Origin: Mycobacterium sp. ITM-2016-00316
Lineage (GTDB): Bacteria; Actinomycetota; Actinomycetes; Mycobacteriales; Mycobacteriaceae
Assembly (NCBI RefSeq): GCF_002968335.2
Contig: NZ_CP134398.1
Span: 1,426,001-1,490,000 of the forward strand
Length of the DNA: 64,000 nucleotides
Direction: 5' to 3'
This document shows, piece after piece, positions 26,859 through 36,501 of this stretch (its first letter is position 1; the number at the start of each line of letters is the position of its first letter). A model generated the notes under the pieces. The model saw only the letters and a program-made list of their open reading frames with translations. It was not told the DNA's origin and made no database searches. The position numbers and the translations under genes are program-made.

Positions 26859-28034
26859 GTGACGTCGTTGCCACCGCTGGTGCAGCCAGCCGCTGAACTG
26901 ACCCGCGAAGAGGTCGCCCGCTACAGCCGGCACCTGATCATCCCAGACATGGGTGTAGAGGGCCAGAAGCGGCTGAAGAACGCCAAGGTGCTGGTCATCG
27001 GTGCCGGCGGGCTCGGCTCGCCCACCCTGCTGTACCTGGCCGCCGCCGGCGTCGGGACCATCGGCATCGTCGAATTCGACGTCGTCGACGAGTCCAACCT
27101 GCAGCGCCAGATCATCCACGGCCAGTCCGATATCGGCCGGTCCAAGGCGCAGAGCGCCCGCGATTCCGTGCTCGAGGTCAACCCACTGGTCAACGTGGTG
27201 CTGCACGAACTGCGCCTGGAGCCCGAGAACGCCGTCGAGCTGTTCGAGCAATACGACCTGATTTTGGACGGCACCGACAACTTCGCGACCCGTTACCTGG
27301 TCAACGACGCCGCGGTGCTCGCGGGCAAGCCCTACGTGTGGGGCTCCATCTACCGCTTCGAGGGCCAGGTGTCGGTGTTCTGGGAGGACGCCCCCGACGG
27401 ACTGGGCCTGAACTACCGCGACCTCTACCCGGAGCCACCGCCGCCGGGAATGGTGCCGTCCTGCGCCGAGGGCGGTGTGCTCGGCATCCTGTGCGCCTCG
27501 ATCGCGTCGGTGATGGGCACCGAGGCCATCAAGCTGCTCACCGGTATCGGCGACCCGCTGTTGGGCCGGCTGATGGTGTACGACGCGCTGGACATGACCT
27601 ACCGGACCATCAAGATCCGTAAGGATCCGGCGACCCCGAAAATCACCGAGCTCATCGATTACGAAGCCTTCTGCGGTGTGGTTTCGGACGACGCGGCACA
27701 GGCTTCGGCGGGAGCGACCGTGACCCCGAAGGAGCTGCGTGAACTGCTCGATTCCGGGAAGCCGGTGGCGCTGATCGACGTCCGCGAACCCGTCGAGTGG
27801 GAGATCAACCACATCGAAGGCGCCAAGTTGATCCCCAAATCGGTGATCGAGGCCGGCGAAGGCCTGGCGACCGTGCCGCAGGACAAGACCGCGGTGCTCT
27901 ACTGCAAGACCGGGGTGCGTTCGGCCGAGATGCTGGCCGTGCTGAAGAAGGCCGGATTCTCCGATGCGCTGCACCTGCAGGGCGGCATCGTGGCGTGGGC
28001 CAAACAACTCGAGCCCGACATGGTGATGTACTGA
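26859..28034 (+). CDS. moeZ: MoeZ: E1-like adenylyltransferase with C-terminal rhodanese
   Basis: 391 aa from the GTG at 26859, preceded by GAGGAG. Residues 20-260 are a ThiF/MoeB fold (VLVIGAGGLGSPTLLYLAAA; DLILDGTDNFATRYLVND). Residues 285-391 are a rhodanese domain with the active-site loop LYCKTGVRSAE (Cys about 349). It adenylates the C-terminal Gly-Gly of sulfur-carrier proteins and passes on sulfur; in mycobacteria MoeZ serves molybdopterin synthase (MoaD2) and the CysO cysteine route. The zinc CxxC pair of MoeB is absent, as in other MoeZ proteins. Confidence 0.94.
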   Translation: MTSLPPLVQPAAELTREEVARYSRHLIIPDMGVEGQKRLKNAKVLVIGAGGLGSPTLLYLAAAGVGTIGIVEFDVVDESNLQRQIIHGQSDIGRSKAQSARDSVLEVNPLVNVVLHELRLEPENAVELFEQYDLILDGTDNFATRYLVNDAAVLAGKPYVWGSIYRFEGQVSVFWEDAPDGLGLNYRDLYPEPPPPGMVPSCAEGGVLGILCASIASVMGTEAIKLLTGIGDPLLGRLMVYDALDMTYRTIKIRKDPATPKITELIDYEAFCGVVSDDAAQASAGATVTPKELRELLDSGKPVALIDVREPVEWEINHIEGAKLIPKSVIEAGEGLATVPQDKTAVLYCKTGVRSAEMLAVLKKAGFSDALHLQGGIVAWAKQLEPDMVMY

Positions 28035-28071
28035 CCCCTTGTCGACCGGAGCACCGCTTAGGCTGACGTGC

Positions 28072-28926
28072 GTGTCTGACGATCTGCCACCCGACCATGT
28101 GATGGCGGCGTTTGGTCTGGCCGGCCTGTCGCCGGTTCCGCTGGGTTCCAGCTGGGAGGGCGGCTGGCGCTGCGGCGAGGTCGTGCTGTCGATGGTCGCC
28201 GACCACGCGCGCGCCGCCTGGTCGGCCAAGGTCCGCGAGACGCTGTTCGCCGACGGTATCCGGCTGGCCCGCCCAGTGCGCTCCACCGACGGCCGCTATG
28301 TGGTCGCCGGGTGGCGCGCCGACACCTTCGTGGCGGGCACACCCGAACCGCGCCACGACGAAGTGGTCTCCGCCGCGGTGCGGTTGCACGAGGCCACCGC
28401 GAAACTGGAGCGCCCGCGCTTCCTGACCCAGCCGCCGGTGGCGCCGTGGTCGGATGTCGACGTGTTCATCGCCGCCGATCGCGCGGCCTGGGAGGACCGC
28501 CCGCTGCACGGGCTGCCCCAGGGCGCCCGGGTGGCGCCGGGCTCGGCCGACGGCCAGAAGTCCGTCGAGCTGATCAACCAGCTCGCCGCGTTACGCACAC
28601 CGACCCGCAGCCCCAGCCAGCTGGTACACGGAGATCTCTACGGCACAGTGCTTTTCGCCGGTACCGCGGCGCCCGGCATCACCGATATTACCCCGTACTG
28701 GCGGCCCGCATCCTGGGCGGCCGGCGTGGTGGTGGTCGATGCACTGGCCTGGGGTGAGGCCGACGACGGTCTGGTCGAGCGGTGGAATCCGCTCCCGGAA
28801 TGGCCGCAGATGCTGTTGCGGGCCTTGATGTTCCGGCTCGCCGTGCACGCCCTGCATCCGCGGTCGACGGCGTCGGCGTTCCCAGGCCTGGCCCGCACCG
28901 CGGCGCTGGTCCGGCTAGCCCTCTAA
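28072..28926 (+). CDS. Phosphotransferase-like protein (TIGR02569 family, Rv3205c-like)
   Basis: 284 aa from the GTG at 28072. It resembles the aminoglycoside/kinase-like fold with an HGDLYGTVLF catalytic-loop motif (HxDxxxxN type, with the Asn replaced) and GITDITPYWRP as the metal-binding region. N-terminal GSSWEGGWRCGEVVL resembles a nucleotide-binding strand. Enzymatic activity is unproven and the loop substitution could make it a pseudokinase. It ends just before a large bidirectional hairpin. Confidence 0.78.
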   Translation: MSDDLPPDHVMAAFGLAGLSPVPLGSSWEGGWRCGEVVLSMVADHARAAWSAKVRETLFADGIRLARPVRSTDGRYVVAGWRADTFVAGTPEPRHDEVVSAAVRLHEATAKLERPRFLTQPPVAPWSDVDVFIAADRAAWEDRPLHGLPQGARVAPGSADGQKSVELINQLAALRTPTRSPSQLVHGDLYGTVLFAGTAAPGITDITPYWRPASWAAGVVVVDALAWGEADDGLVERWNPLPEWPQMLLRALMFRLAVHALHPRSTASAFPGLARTAALVRLAL

Positions 28927-28929
28927 CTG

Positions 28930-28980
28930 CGATTTGCGGCGTTTTCGTCGGAATCACTCCGACGAAAACGCCGCAAATCG
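28930..28980. terminator. Perfect 23-bp bidirectional terminator hairpin containing the atl stop codon
   Basis: Arms 28930-28952 and 28958-28980 are exact reverse complements, with a 5-nt loop ATCAC. The stop codon of the minus-strand alkyltransferase-like gene (28954-28956) lies in the loop and its last eight codons form one arm. The plus-strand gene stops 4 nt before the stem. The inner part of each arm is A/T-rich (GTTTTCG / CGAAAAC). Confidence 0.8.
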
Positions 28981-29262
28981 GTACTCGCGCAGCGGTACCC
29001 GGCCGTCGACGGCCAGCACCCCCTCGGCGCGTAATCGCTCCAACTGCCGGGTCGCCAGGTGCGGCGCCGGCCATCCGGAGGCCCGAATCACCCGGTGCCA
29101 CGGCAGATCCGAGGAATCGGTACGCATGATCCACGCCACGATGCGCGGGCTGGACAACCCGGCCTCCTCGGCGATATCGCCATACGTGCTCACCCGCCCG
29201 GCCGGGATCCGGGCCACCAGCGCCCGCACCACCTCGACCTGATCCTCGGTGATCGGCGCCAC
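28954..29262 (-). CDS. Alkyltransferase-like protein (ATL, Rv3204-like)
   Basis: 102 aa from the GTG at 29262. MGMT-type DNA-binding domain: IPAGRVSTYGDIAEEAGLSS (helix-turn-helix) and the active-site loop DLPWHRVIRASGWP. The alkyl-accepting Cys of PCHR is Trp here (P54-W55-H56-R57), the hallmark of ATL proteins, which bind O6-alkylguanine without repairing it and hand the lesion to nucleotide excision repair. It lies 2 nt downstream of lipV. Not a methyltransferase despite older names. Confidence 0.9.
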   Translation of the reverse strand: MAPITEDQVEVVRALVARIPAGRVSTYGDIAEEAGLSSPRIVAWIMRTDSSDLPWHRVIRASGWPAPHLATRQLERLRAEGVLAVDGRVPLREYRFAAFSSE

Positions 29263-29264
29263 GG

Positions 29265-30056
29265 TCAGGCCAGGTGCCCGCGGATGATCGATGCGGTCTC
29301 GGCGGGCAGGGCCTGGGCGACCATATGGTCGCAGTCCACCTCGGCCAGCGTGAAGCTCGCGCCGAGCGCCTCGCGCAGGGTGCTGATCAGCGTGTCGGTC
29401 ACATACGGTGGAGACGTCCGGGTCGCCAGCATCAGCGTGGTCGGTGTTCCGCTGCGCGGCAACGGGATCGGGCGGGTCAGCTCACTCCAGTAGGACATCG
29501 CCGCCGGGACACTGATCCTCCATCCCAGACGCCCGTTGGGCAGCTCGATCAGGTGCTCGTCCAATTCGCGGGTCAACTCGTCGGGGAACGTGGCGGCCAC
29601 CTCGGCCCACGACCCGGAGAGCTTGTCGGCGGTGGCCTCCTCGCGGTCGGGGTAGTCCGGGGAGGACAGCATCGCGTCGGCGATCTCGGTCATCCAGGCG
29701 CCGTCCAGGGCCACTGCCGGATCCAGCAACACCAGCCCGGACACCAGCTCGGGCCGGGCCGCCGCGAGGCTCAGTGCCACCGCGCCGCCGAACGAATGCC
29801 CGACCACCAGCACCGGCCCGCCGCCCTCGGCGTCCAGCAGCGCCGCCAGCGCTGCCACATTGGCCTCGACCGTCCACGGTGCCGCCCAGGTGGACCGGCC
29901 GTGCCCGATCAGATCCGGTGCCAGCACCGAGAACTCGGGCAGATGCTCGCCTGCCAGAGTTTCCCAGCGCCGGCCGTGCCCGGTGAGCCCGTGCACGGCC
30001 AGGATCTGGGCAGGCCGGGACGGGCCGTAGCGGTAGGTGTGCAGGGGATCGGTCAC
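29265..30056 (-). CDS. lipV: Alpha/beta-hydrolase, lipase/esterase (LipV)
   Basis: 263 aa from the GTG at 30056; the longer frame to 30107 lacks support. Alpha/beta-hydrolase with the oxyanion segment AVHGLTGHGRRWE, nucleophile elbow VGHSFGGAVALSL (catalytic Ser), LVLLDPAVALDGAW, and a C-terminal VDCDHMVAQ carrying the likely catalytic His. Mycobacterial LipV is described as a lipolytic esterase. No signal peptide, so cytoplasmic here. Confidence 0.85.
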   Translation of the reverse strand: MTDPLHTYRYGPSRPAQILAVHGLTGHGRRWETLAGEHLPEFSVLAPDLIGHGRSTWAAPWTVEANVAALAALLDAEGGGPVLVVGHSFGGAVALSLAAARPELVSGLVLLDPAVALDGAWMTEIADAMLSSPDYPDREEATADKLSGSWAEVAATFPDELTRELDEHLIELPNGRLGWRISVPAAMSYWSELTRPIPLPRSGTPTTLMLATRTSPPYVTDTLISTLREALGASFTLAEVDCDHMVAQALPAETASIIRGHLA

Positions 30057-30151
30057 GCCTCGATCGTAGGTGCCGACCCCACATCCCGCGCTCGCCGGCC
30101 CGTCCACGCTGGTCAGCGCGACTTGTCGGAGGTGCCTGGTGAAATGCTCGC

Positions 30152-33100
30152 ATGTCCGCGCCGCACACCGATCTCACGCCGAACGCGCTCACCGCACCGG
30201 GTGTGCGCGGCACGGTTCGGGTGCTCGGTGGGGCAGGCACCGGCAAGAGCACGTTGCTCGTCGACACCGCGGTCGCCCACATCGCCGCCGGGGCGGACCC
30301 GGAAAGCGTTCTGCTGCTGACCGGTTCGGCCCGGCTCGGGGCGCAGGCCCGGGCCGCGATCACCGCCGCGCTGCTCACCGCGGGCGGGCGTGGCGTGGTG
30401 CGTGAGCCGCTGGTCCGTACCGTGCACTCCTATGCCTTCGCGGTGCTGCGCCTGGCCGCGCAGCGCAATGGTGATCCGCCGCCGCGGCTGATCACCAGTG
30501 CCGAGCAGCACGGCATCATCCGGGAACTGCTCGCCGGTGATCTGGAGGACGGCGCCGATGGCTGGCCGCTGTCGCTGCATCCCGCCCTGGGGACGGCCGG
30601 TTTCGCCACCGAGTTACGTGATCTGTTGGCGCGGTGCGCCGAACGTGGTGTGGACCCGGTCGCCCTGCAGCGCCTCGGCCGGCTGTCGGCGCGCCCGGAA
30701 TGGGTGGCGGCGGGTCGGTTCGCTGCCATGTACGAGCAGGTGATGTTGCTGCGGTCGTCGGTCGGCATGGCCGCACCGCAGGCCACCGTGCCGGCGCTGG
30801 GTGCGGCCGAACTGGTCGGCGCCGCCCTGGACGCACTGGCCTTGGATCCCGCACTGTTGGCCGCCGAACGTGCCCGGGTCCGTGTGCTGCTGGTCGACGA
30901 TGCGCAGCAGCTCGACCCGCAGGCGGCGCTGCTGGTGCGGGTGCTGGCCGCCGGATCCGATCTCACGGTGCTCGCCGGTGACCCCGATCAGGCCGTCTTC
31001 GGTTACCGCGGTGGTGATCCGGCACTGTTGCGCGCCGACACCCCGGCCGTGGTACTCACCGGATCGCACCGGTGCTCGACGGCGGTGGCCGCCGCGGTCA
31101 CCGGGATCGCGCGTCGGCTGCCCGGAGCCGACGGCATGCGTGAGTTCACCGGGGCGCCCGGCCGACCGGGTTCGGTGACGGTGAAGATCGCGGGCTCTGT
31201 GCACGCAGAGTCCACACTCATCGCCGACGCGCTGCGCCGCGCCCATCTGATCGACGGTGTGCCGTGGTCGAGGATGGCGGTGATCGTCCGTTCGGTACCG
31301 CGGGTCGGCGCCGCGCTGGGCCGCACCCTGACCGCCTCCGGCGTACCCGTCGATCTGCCGGGCCCGGACGCCTGCCTGGCCCAGCAGCCCGCGGTGCGCG
31401 CGCTGCTGATCGTGGCCGACGCGACCGCGAACGGACTCACCGGTGCGGCCGCGATGGATCTGGTGACCGGACCCATCGGGCGGGTGGACCCGGTGTCCCT
31501 GCGGCAGCTGCGTCGCGCGTTGCGGCGCACGTTCGGCCATCAGCAGGAATTCTCCGAACTGCTGGCGAAATCGGTGCAGCGCGTCCCCGATGGCCTGCCC
31601 GCCGACCTGGCGCGCTGCCTGCAGCGGGTGCAGGCGGTGCTGCGCGCGGCCAAGCAGAGCCATCGCGGCGGCGAAGATCCCCGGAACACGTTGTGGCAAG
31701 CCTGGAATCGCAGCGGACTGCAGAAACGCCTGGTCACCCAGGCCGACCGTGGCGGGGCCGGGAGCGCGGCCGCCGAACGCGATCTCGCGTCGGTCACGGC
31801 ACTGTTCGACATCGCCGACCAGTACGTCACCAACACCACCGGGGCGACGTTGGGCGGTCTGGTCGCCCATGTCGATGCGCTGGAATTGCCGACCACCGGC
31901 ACCCGCCCCGAGCAGGCCGGCGCGGTGGCGATCTGCAGCCCGCACGCGGCGCTGGAACGGGACTGGGATTTCGTGGTCCTGGCCGGACTTCAGGAAGGGT
32001 TGTGGCCCAACACCGTTCCCCGCGGTGGGGTGCTCGGCACCCAGGGCCTGGTCGATGTGCTCGACGGCGTGACGGGTTCCGACGATGGCCCGACGGCCAG
32101 GGTGTCGACCCGGGCCCCGCTGCTGGCCGAGGAACGCCGGCTGCTGATCGCGGCGATGGGGCGTGCCCGCGACCGTCTGCTGGTGACCGCCGTCGACAGC
32201 GATACCGGCGATGCCGCGCTGCTGCCGTCGCCGTTCTGCGCCGAGCTTGCCGCCCTGGCCACCGAGGACACCGACACCGGCGACGAACGGGAGATCATCC
32301 CGGCGCCCCGGGTACTGACGCCCGCGGCGCTGGTCGGTCGGTTGCGGGCGGTGGTGTGTGCTCCCGAAGGCGACGTCGAATCCGACGCCAGAGCCTGCGC
32401 GGCACTGCAATTGGCGCGTCTCGCGGAGGCGGGTGTACCCGGCGCGGACCCGTCGCTGTGGCATGTGCGCACCGAACCGTCCACGGCCGAGCCGCTCTGG
32501 TCGGGCGATGATCACGTGAGCACGCTGTCTCCGTCCACGCTGCAGACGCTCGCGGACTGCCCGCTGCGCTGGCTGCTGGAACGCCACGGTGGCTCCGATC
32601 GGCGTGATGTCCGTTCCGCGGTGGGAACTCTGGTGCACGCGCTGGTGGCGGACTCCACCAAGACCGAGAGCCGGCTGCTCGCCGAATTGGAGAGTGTCTG
32701 GTCGGCAATGCCGTATGAATCCCAGTGGTACGCCGACAACGAACTGGCCCGCCACGCCGCGATGCTGTCGGCGTTCGCGCAGTGGCGCCAGTCCACCCGC
32801 GACCAATTCAGCGAGGTCGGCACCGAGGTCGCCGTCGACGGCATGGTGGCCCCCGGCGTGCGGGTGCGCGGGCGCATCGACCGCCTCGAGCGGGACAACG
32901 CCGACCGCCTGGTGATCGTGGACGTCAAGACCGGCAAGAGCCCGGCGACCAAGGATGACGCCCAGCGCCACGCCCAGTTGGCGATGTACCAGCTCGCCGT
33001 CGCCGAGGGCGTGCTGCCCGACGGCGACGAGCCCGGCGGCGGGCTGCTGATCTACCCGGCCAAGACCACCGCGAGCGGGGTGACCGAACGCACCCAGGAC

Positions 33101-33259
33101 GCGCTGACCGCCGACACCGCCCAGCAGTGGCGCGATACCGTTACCGCGGCGGCCGCGGCGACCCAGGGCCCGCAGTTCGTCGCGCGTGCCAACGACGGGT
33201 GCGGGCACTGCCCGGTGCGTGCCATCTGCCCCGCCCAGAACCCGGAAGGCCGGCCGTGA
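30152..33259 (+). CDS. adnA: AdnA, motor-nuclease subunit of the DSB-resecting AdnAB complex
   Basis: 1035 aa. N-terminal UvrD-like motor: GGAGTGKST (26-34, Walker A), LLVDDAQQLD (about 247-256, Walker B), GDPDQAVFGYRGGDP (motif III/IV). C-terminal RecB-type nuclease: LVIVDVKTGKSPATKDDAQR (about 922-941) then QLAMYQLAV. Four Cys spread over the C-terminal part (DCPLRWLL near 802; CGHCPVRAICP at about 1016-1027) are placed like the AddB-type Fe-S staple of such nucleases. With AdnB it resects double-strand breaks in place of RecBCD. The adnB start overlaps its stop (GTGA). Confidence 0.94.
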   Translation: MSAPHTDLTPNALTAPGVRGTVRVLGGAGTGKSTLLVDTAVAHIAAGADPESVLLLTGSARLGAQARAAITAALLTAGGRGVVREPLVRTVHSYAFAVLRLAAQRNGDPPPRLITSAEQHGIIRELLAGDLEDGADGWPLSLHPALGTAGFATELRDLLARCAERGVDPVALQRLGRLSARPEWVAAGRFAAMYEQVMLLRSSVGMAAPQATVPALGAAELVGAALDALALDPALLAAERARVRVLLVDDAQQLDPQAALLVRVLAAGSDLTVLAGDPDQAVFGYRGGDPALLRADTPAVVLTGSHRCSTAVAAAVTGIARRLPGADGMREFTGAPGRPGSVTVKIAGSVHAESTLIADALRRAHLIDGVPWSRMAVIVRSVPRVGAALGRTLTASGVPVDLPGPDACLAQQPAVRALLIVADATANGLTGAAAMDLVTGPIGRVDPVSLRQLRRALRRTFGHQQEFSELLAKSVQRVPDGLPADLARCLQRVQAVLRAAKQSHRGGEDPRNTLWQAWNRSGLQKRLVTQADRGGAGSAAAERDLASVTALFDIADQYVTNTTGATLGGLVAHVDALELPTTGTRPEQAGAVAICSPHAALERDWDFVVLAGLQEGLWPNTVPRGGVLGTQGLVDVLDGVTGSDDGPTARVSTRAPLLAEERRLLIAAMGRARDRLLVTAVDSDTGDAALLPSPFCAELAALATEDTDTGDEREIIPAPRVLTPAALVGRLRAVVCAPEGDVESDARACAALQLARLAEAGVPGADPSLWHVRTEPSTAEPLWSGDDHVSTLSPSTLQTLADCPLRWLLERHGGSDRRDVRSAVGTLVHALVADSTKTESRLLAELESVWSAMPYESQWYADNELARHAAMLSAFAQWRQSTRDQFSEVGTEVAVDGMVAPGVRVRGRIDRLERDNADRLVIVDVKTGKSPATKDDAQRHAQLAMYQLAVAEGVLPDGDEPGGGLLIYPAKTTASGVTERTQDALTADTAQQWRDTVTAAAAATQGPQFVARANDGCGHCPVRAICPAQNPEGRP

Positions 33260-36200
33260 TCGCAGCTCAGCAGTACAGCCCCGCCGAGCTTTCCGACGCG
33301 CTGGGGCTGTTCGCGCCGACAGCAGAACAGGCCGCGGTGATCGCCGCGCCGCCGGGCCCGCTGGTCGTCATCGCCGGCGCCGGCGCGGGTAAGACCGAGA
33401 CGATGGCCGCCCGGGTGGTCTGGCTGATCGCCAACGGATATGCCCGGCCCAGTGAGGTTCTGGGCCTCACCTTCACCCGCAAGGCCGCCGGTCAGCTGCT
33501 GCGCCGGGTCCGCACCCGGCTGGCGCGACTGGCCGGGACCGGCATCGGCCGCGACATCCGGGCCGATGACCCGCCCACCATCAGCACCTACCACGCCTTC
33601 GCCGGGGCGCTGCTGCGCGATCACGGGCTGCTGCTACCGGTCGAGCCGGACACCCGGCTGATCGGCGCAACCGAGTTGTGGCAGTTGGCCTTCCGGGTGG
33701 TCTGTGACCATCCGCGTGTCCTGGACACCGAGAAGTCACCGGCCGCGGTGACCGCCCTGGTGCTGCGGTTGGCCGGCGCGCTGTCCGAACACCTCGTGGA
33801 CACCGCTGCGCTGCTGGACACCCACACCGAGCTGGAACGTCTCATCCACCACCTGCCCGCCGGCGGCAGCCGGGCCGACCGCGGGCCGGCGCAGTGGCTG
33901 CTCAAGTTGCTGGCCACCCAGAATGAACGCACCGAACTGGTGCCGCTGATCGACGAGCTGCACCGCCGCATGCGGGCGGAGAAGGTGATGGACTTCGGCG
34001 CTCAGATGTCGGCGGCCGCCCGGCTGGCGGTGGCCGCACCGCAGGTCGGTGCCGAGCTCCGGCAGCGCTACCGGGTGGTTCTGCTCGACGAATACCAGGA
34101 CACCGGGCACGCCCAACGGATCGCCCTGTCCTCGCTGTTCGGTGGCGGAGTCGACGACGGCTTGGCGCTGACGGCGGTCGGTGACCCCGTCCAGTCCATC
34201 TACGGCTGGCGCGGCGCATCGGCGACCAACCTGCCGCGGTTCGCGACCGACTTCCCGCACGCCGACGGCAGCCCTGCGCCCACCCTGGAACTGCGCACCA
34301 GTTGGCGCAATCCGCCGGAGGCGCTGCACCTGGCGAATGCGGTGTCCGAGCAGGCTCGACGGCGGTCGGTGAGCGTCCGGGAACTGCTGCCCCGCCCGGA
34401 TGCCGAGCCGGGCACCATCCGCGCGGCGCTGCTGACCGACGTTGTCGCCGAACGTAACTGGGTGGCCGATCAGGTGGCGGTCCGTTACCGGGCGACCCCG
34501 GCGCCGCCGACCGCGGCGGTTCTGGTGCGGCGCAACGCCGATGCGGCGCCGATGGCCGAGGCGCTGACCGCACGCGGCATTCCGGTCGAGGTGGTCGGCC
34601 TGGCCGGGTTGCTGGCGATCCCGGAGGTGGCCGATGTGGTGGCCATGCTGCGCCTGGTGGTCGACCCGACCGGCGGTGCGGCCGCGATGCGGGTGCTGAC
34701 CGGGCCGCGTTGGCGGCTGGGGGCCCGCGATATCGCGGCGCTGTGGCAGCGCGCCGTCGACCTGGACGTGCCCGCCGGGCAGCTGGGCCCGATGGAGCGC
34801 ATCGTGGCCGCGGCCGCACCCGATGCGGACACCGCCTGCCTGGCCGACGCCATCTGTGATCCCGGTCCGAGCGAGCTTTACTCGGTCGCCGGTTATGCGC
34901 GCATCGTCGCACTCGGCCGCGAACTCACCGGTCTGCGTGCCCATCTCACGCATCCGCTGCCCGATCTGGTCGCCGAGATACGCCGGGTGCTCGGCGTCGA
35001 CGTGGAAGTCCGGGCGGCCCGCCCGGTGCCCGCGGGCTGGGGCGGCACCGAGCACCTGGACGCCTTCGCTGACGTGGTGGCCGACTTCGCCGCCCGCTCC
35101 GACGGCGCGCCGGCCGGGTTGCTGGCCTTCCTGGATGTCGCCGCCGACGTCGAGAACGGTCTGGCGCCGGCAGAGGTGACGGTGTCGGCCGACCGGGTGC
35201 AGATCCTCACCGTGCACGCCGCCAAGGGCCTGGAATGGCAGGTGGTGGCGGTTCCGCACCTGAGCGCGCGGGTGTTCCCATCCACTGCGATGGCCCGCAC
35301 CTGGCTCAGCGATGCCGGGGACCTGCCGCCGCTGCTGCGTGGGGATCGGGCGAGCGTCTCCGAACACGGCGTCCCGGTGCTGGACACCTCGGATGTCAAC
35401 GACCGCAAGACGTTGTCCGACAAGATCGCCGATCACAAGGACATGCTGGCCCAGCGTCGCGGCGACGAGGAACGGCGGTTGCTGTACGTGGCGCTGACCC
35501 GCTCGGAGGACACCCTGCTGCTGTCGGGGCACCACTGGGGGCCCACCGAGGCCACACCCCGCGGACCCTCGGAGTTCCTGCTGGAACTCAAGGCCATCAT
35601 CGATGCCTCGGCGGCGGCCGGGCAGCCATGCGGGGTCATCGACGAATGGGCGCCCGACCCGCCCGACGGCGAACCGAACCCGTTGCGCGGCAGCATCGTC
35701 GAAGCGGTGTGGCCGGTGCCCGCAGCCGCCGGTCGCCACGCCGATATCGAGCGCGGCGCCGCACTGGTTGCGCAGGCCGCCGAGGGAACCGTCGGGGCAG
35801 CGCTCGACCCCGAGGACTGGGCCGCCGATGTCGACGCGCTGCTCGCCGAGCGGGAGCGGGCCGCCGAGCAGGCCCCGGTCGAGTTGCCCGGACAGCTGTC
35901 GGTGAGCACCCTGGTCGACCTGGGTAAGGATCCCGCGGCCGCCCGGCAGCGGTTACGCCGCCGGCTGCCGGCCCGGCCGGACCCACATGCCTTGCTGGGC
36001 ACCGCATTCCACGATTGGGTGCAGCGCTATTTTCATGCGGAGCGGTTGTTCGACCTGGATGATCTGCCCGGCGCGGTGGACGGTGAGGCCGGGCGGGCGC
36101 ACGCCGAGGAACTGGCGGAACTGCAGGCCGCGTTCGCGTCCTCGCCCTGGGCATCACGCACCCCGATCGACGTCGAGGTGCCCTTCGACATGATCCTCGA

Positions 36201-36501
36201 CGGTCCGCGCGCCACCGTGGTGCGCGGCCGCATCGATGCCGTCTTCGCCGAGGCCGACGGCGGCTCGGTGGTGGTCGACTGGAAAACCGGTGAGCCGCCG
36301 AGCACTCCGGAGACCCAGCGCCACGCCGCGATACAGCTAGCCGTGTACCGGCTGGCGTGGGCCGGCCTGCAGGGCTGCCCGGCGGAATCGGTGCGGGCCG
36401 CGTTCCACTACGTGCGCAGCGGGGTGACCGTCATGCCGGACACGCTGCCCGGCGCCGAGGAACTGGCCGGGTTGCTGGAGGACGCTCAGGAGTTGCGATA
36501 G
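33256..36501 (+). CDS. adnB: AdnB, motor-nuclease subunit of AdnAB
   Basis: 1081 aa from the GTG at 33256. UvrD-type motor with IAGAGAGKTETMAARVVWL (Walker A 41-47), VVLLDEYQDTGHAQR (about 274), VGDPVQSIYGWRGAS and [15 protein letters not shown] (motif V), giving a complete SF1 helicase set. C-terminal RecB nuclease: VVVDWKTGEPPSTPETQRHA (about 1004) then IQLAVYRLAW. As I recall AdnB is the lead translocating motor of the heterodimer. It overlaps adnA, so subunits are made 1:1; its 3' end overlaps the convergent DoxX gene by 16 nt. Confidence 0.94.
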   Translation: MIAAQQYSPAELSDALGLFAPTAEQAAVIAAPPGPLVVIAGAGAGKTETMAARVVWLIANGYARPSEVLGLTFTRKAAGQLLRRVRTRLARLAGTGIGRDIRADDPPTISTYHAFAGALLRDHGLLLPVEPDTRLIGATELWQLAFRVVCDHPRVLDTEKSPAAVTALVLRLAGALSEHLVDTAALLDTHTELERLIHHLPAGGSRADRGPAQWLLKLLATQNERTELVPLIDELHRRMRAEKVMDFGAQMSAAARLAVAAPQVGAELRQRYRVVLLDEYQDTGHAQRIALSSLFGGGVDDGLALTAVGDPVQSIYGWRGASATNLPRFATDFPHADGSPAPTLELRTSWRNPPEALHLANAVSEQARRRSVSVRELLPRPDAEPGTIRAALLTDVVAERNWVADQVAVRYRATPAPPTAAVLVRRNADAAPMAEALTARGIPVEVVGLAGLLAIPEVADVVAMLRLVVDPTGGAAAMRVLTGPRWRLGARDIAALWQRAVDLDVPAGQLGPMERIVAAAAPDADTACLADAICDPGPSELYSVAGYARIVALGRELTGLRAHLTHPLPDLVAEIRRVLGVDVEVRAARPVPAGWGGTEHLDAFADVVADFAARSDGAPAGLLAFLDVAADVENGLAPAEVTVSADRVQILTVHAAKGLEWQVVAVPHLSARVFPSTAMARTWLSDAGDLPPLLRGDRASVSEHGVPVLDTSDVNDRKTLSDKIADHKDMLAQRRGDEERRLLYVALTRSEDTLLLSGHHWGPTEATPRGPSEFLLELKAIIDASAAAGQPCGVIDEWAPDPPDGEPNPLRGSIVEAVWPVPAAAGRHADIERGAALVAQAAEGTVGAALDPEDWAADVDALLAERERAAEQAPVELPGQLSVSTLVDLGKDPAAARQRLRRRLPARPDPHALLGTAFHDWVQRYFHAERLFDLDDLPGAVDGEAGRAHAEELAELQAAFASSPWASRTPIDVEVPFDMILDGPRATVVRGRIDAVFAEADGGSVVVDWKTGEPPSTPETQRHAAIQLAVYRLAWAGLQGCPAESVRAAFHYVRSGVTVMPDTLPGAEELAGLLEDAQELR

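Noticed and set aside
28954..29262. Active methylated-DNA-protein cysteine methyltransferase
   Set aside because: The acceptor Cys is replaced by Trp (PWHR), so no alkyl transfer is possible by the known mechanism.
30614..33208. An 864-codon open frame antisense to adnA, and a similar one at 33736-35739 against adnB
   Set aside because: Both are repetitive Gly/Arg/His-rich shadows with no domain; adnA and adnB have complete helicase and nuclease motifs.
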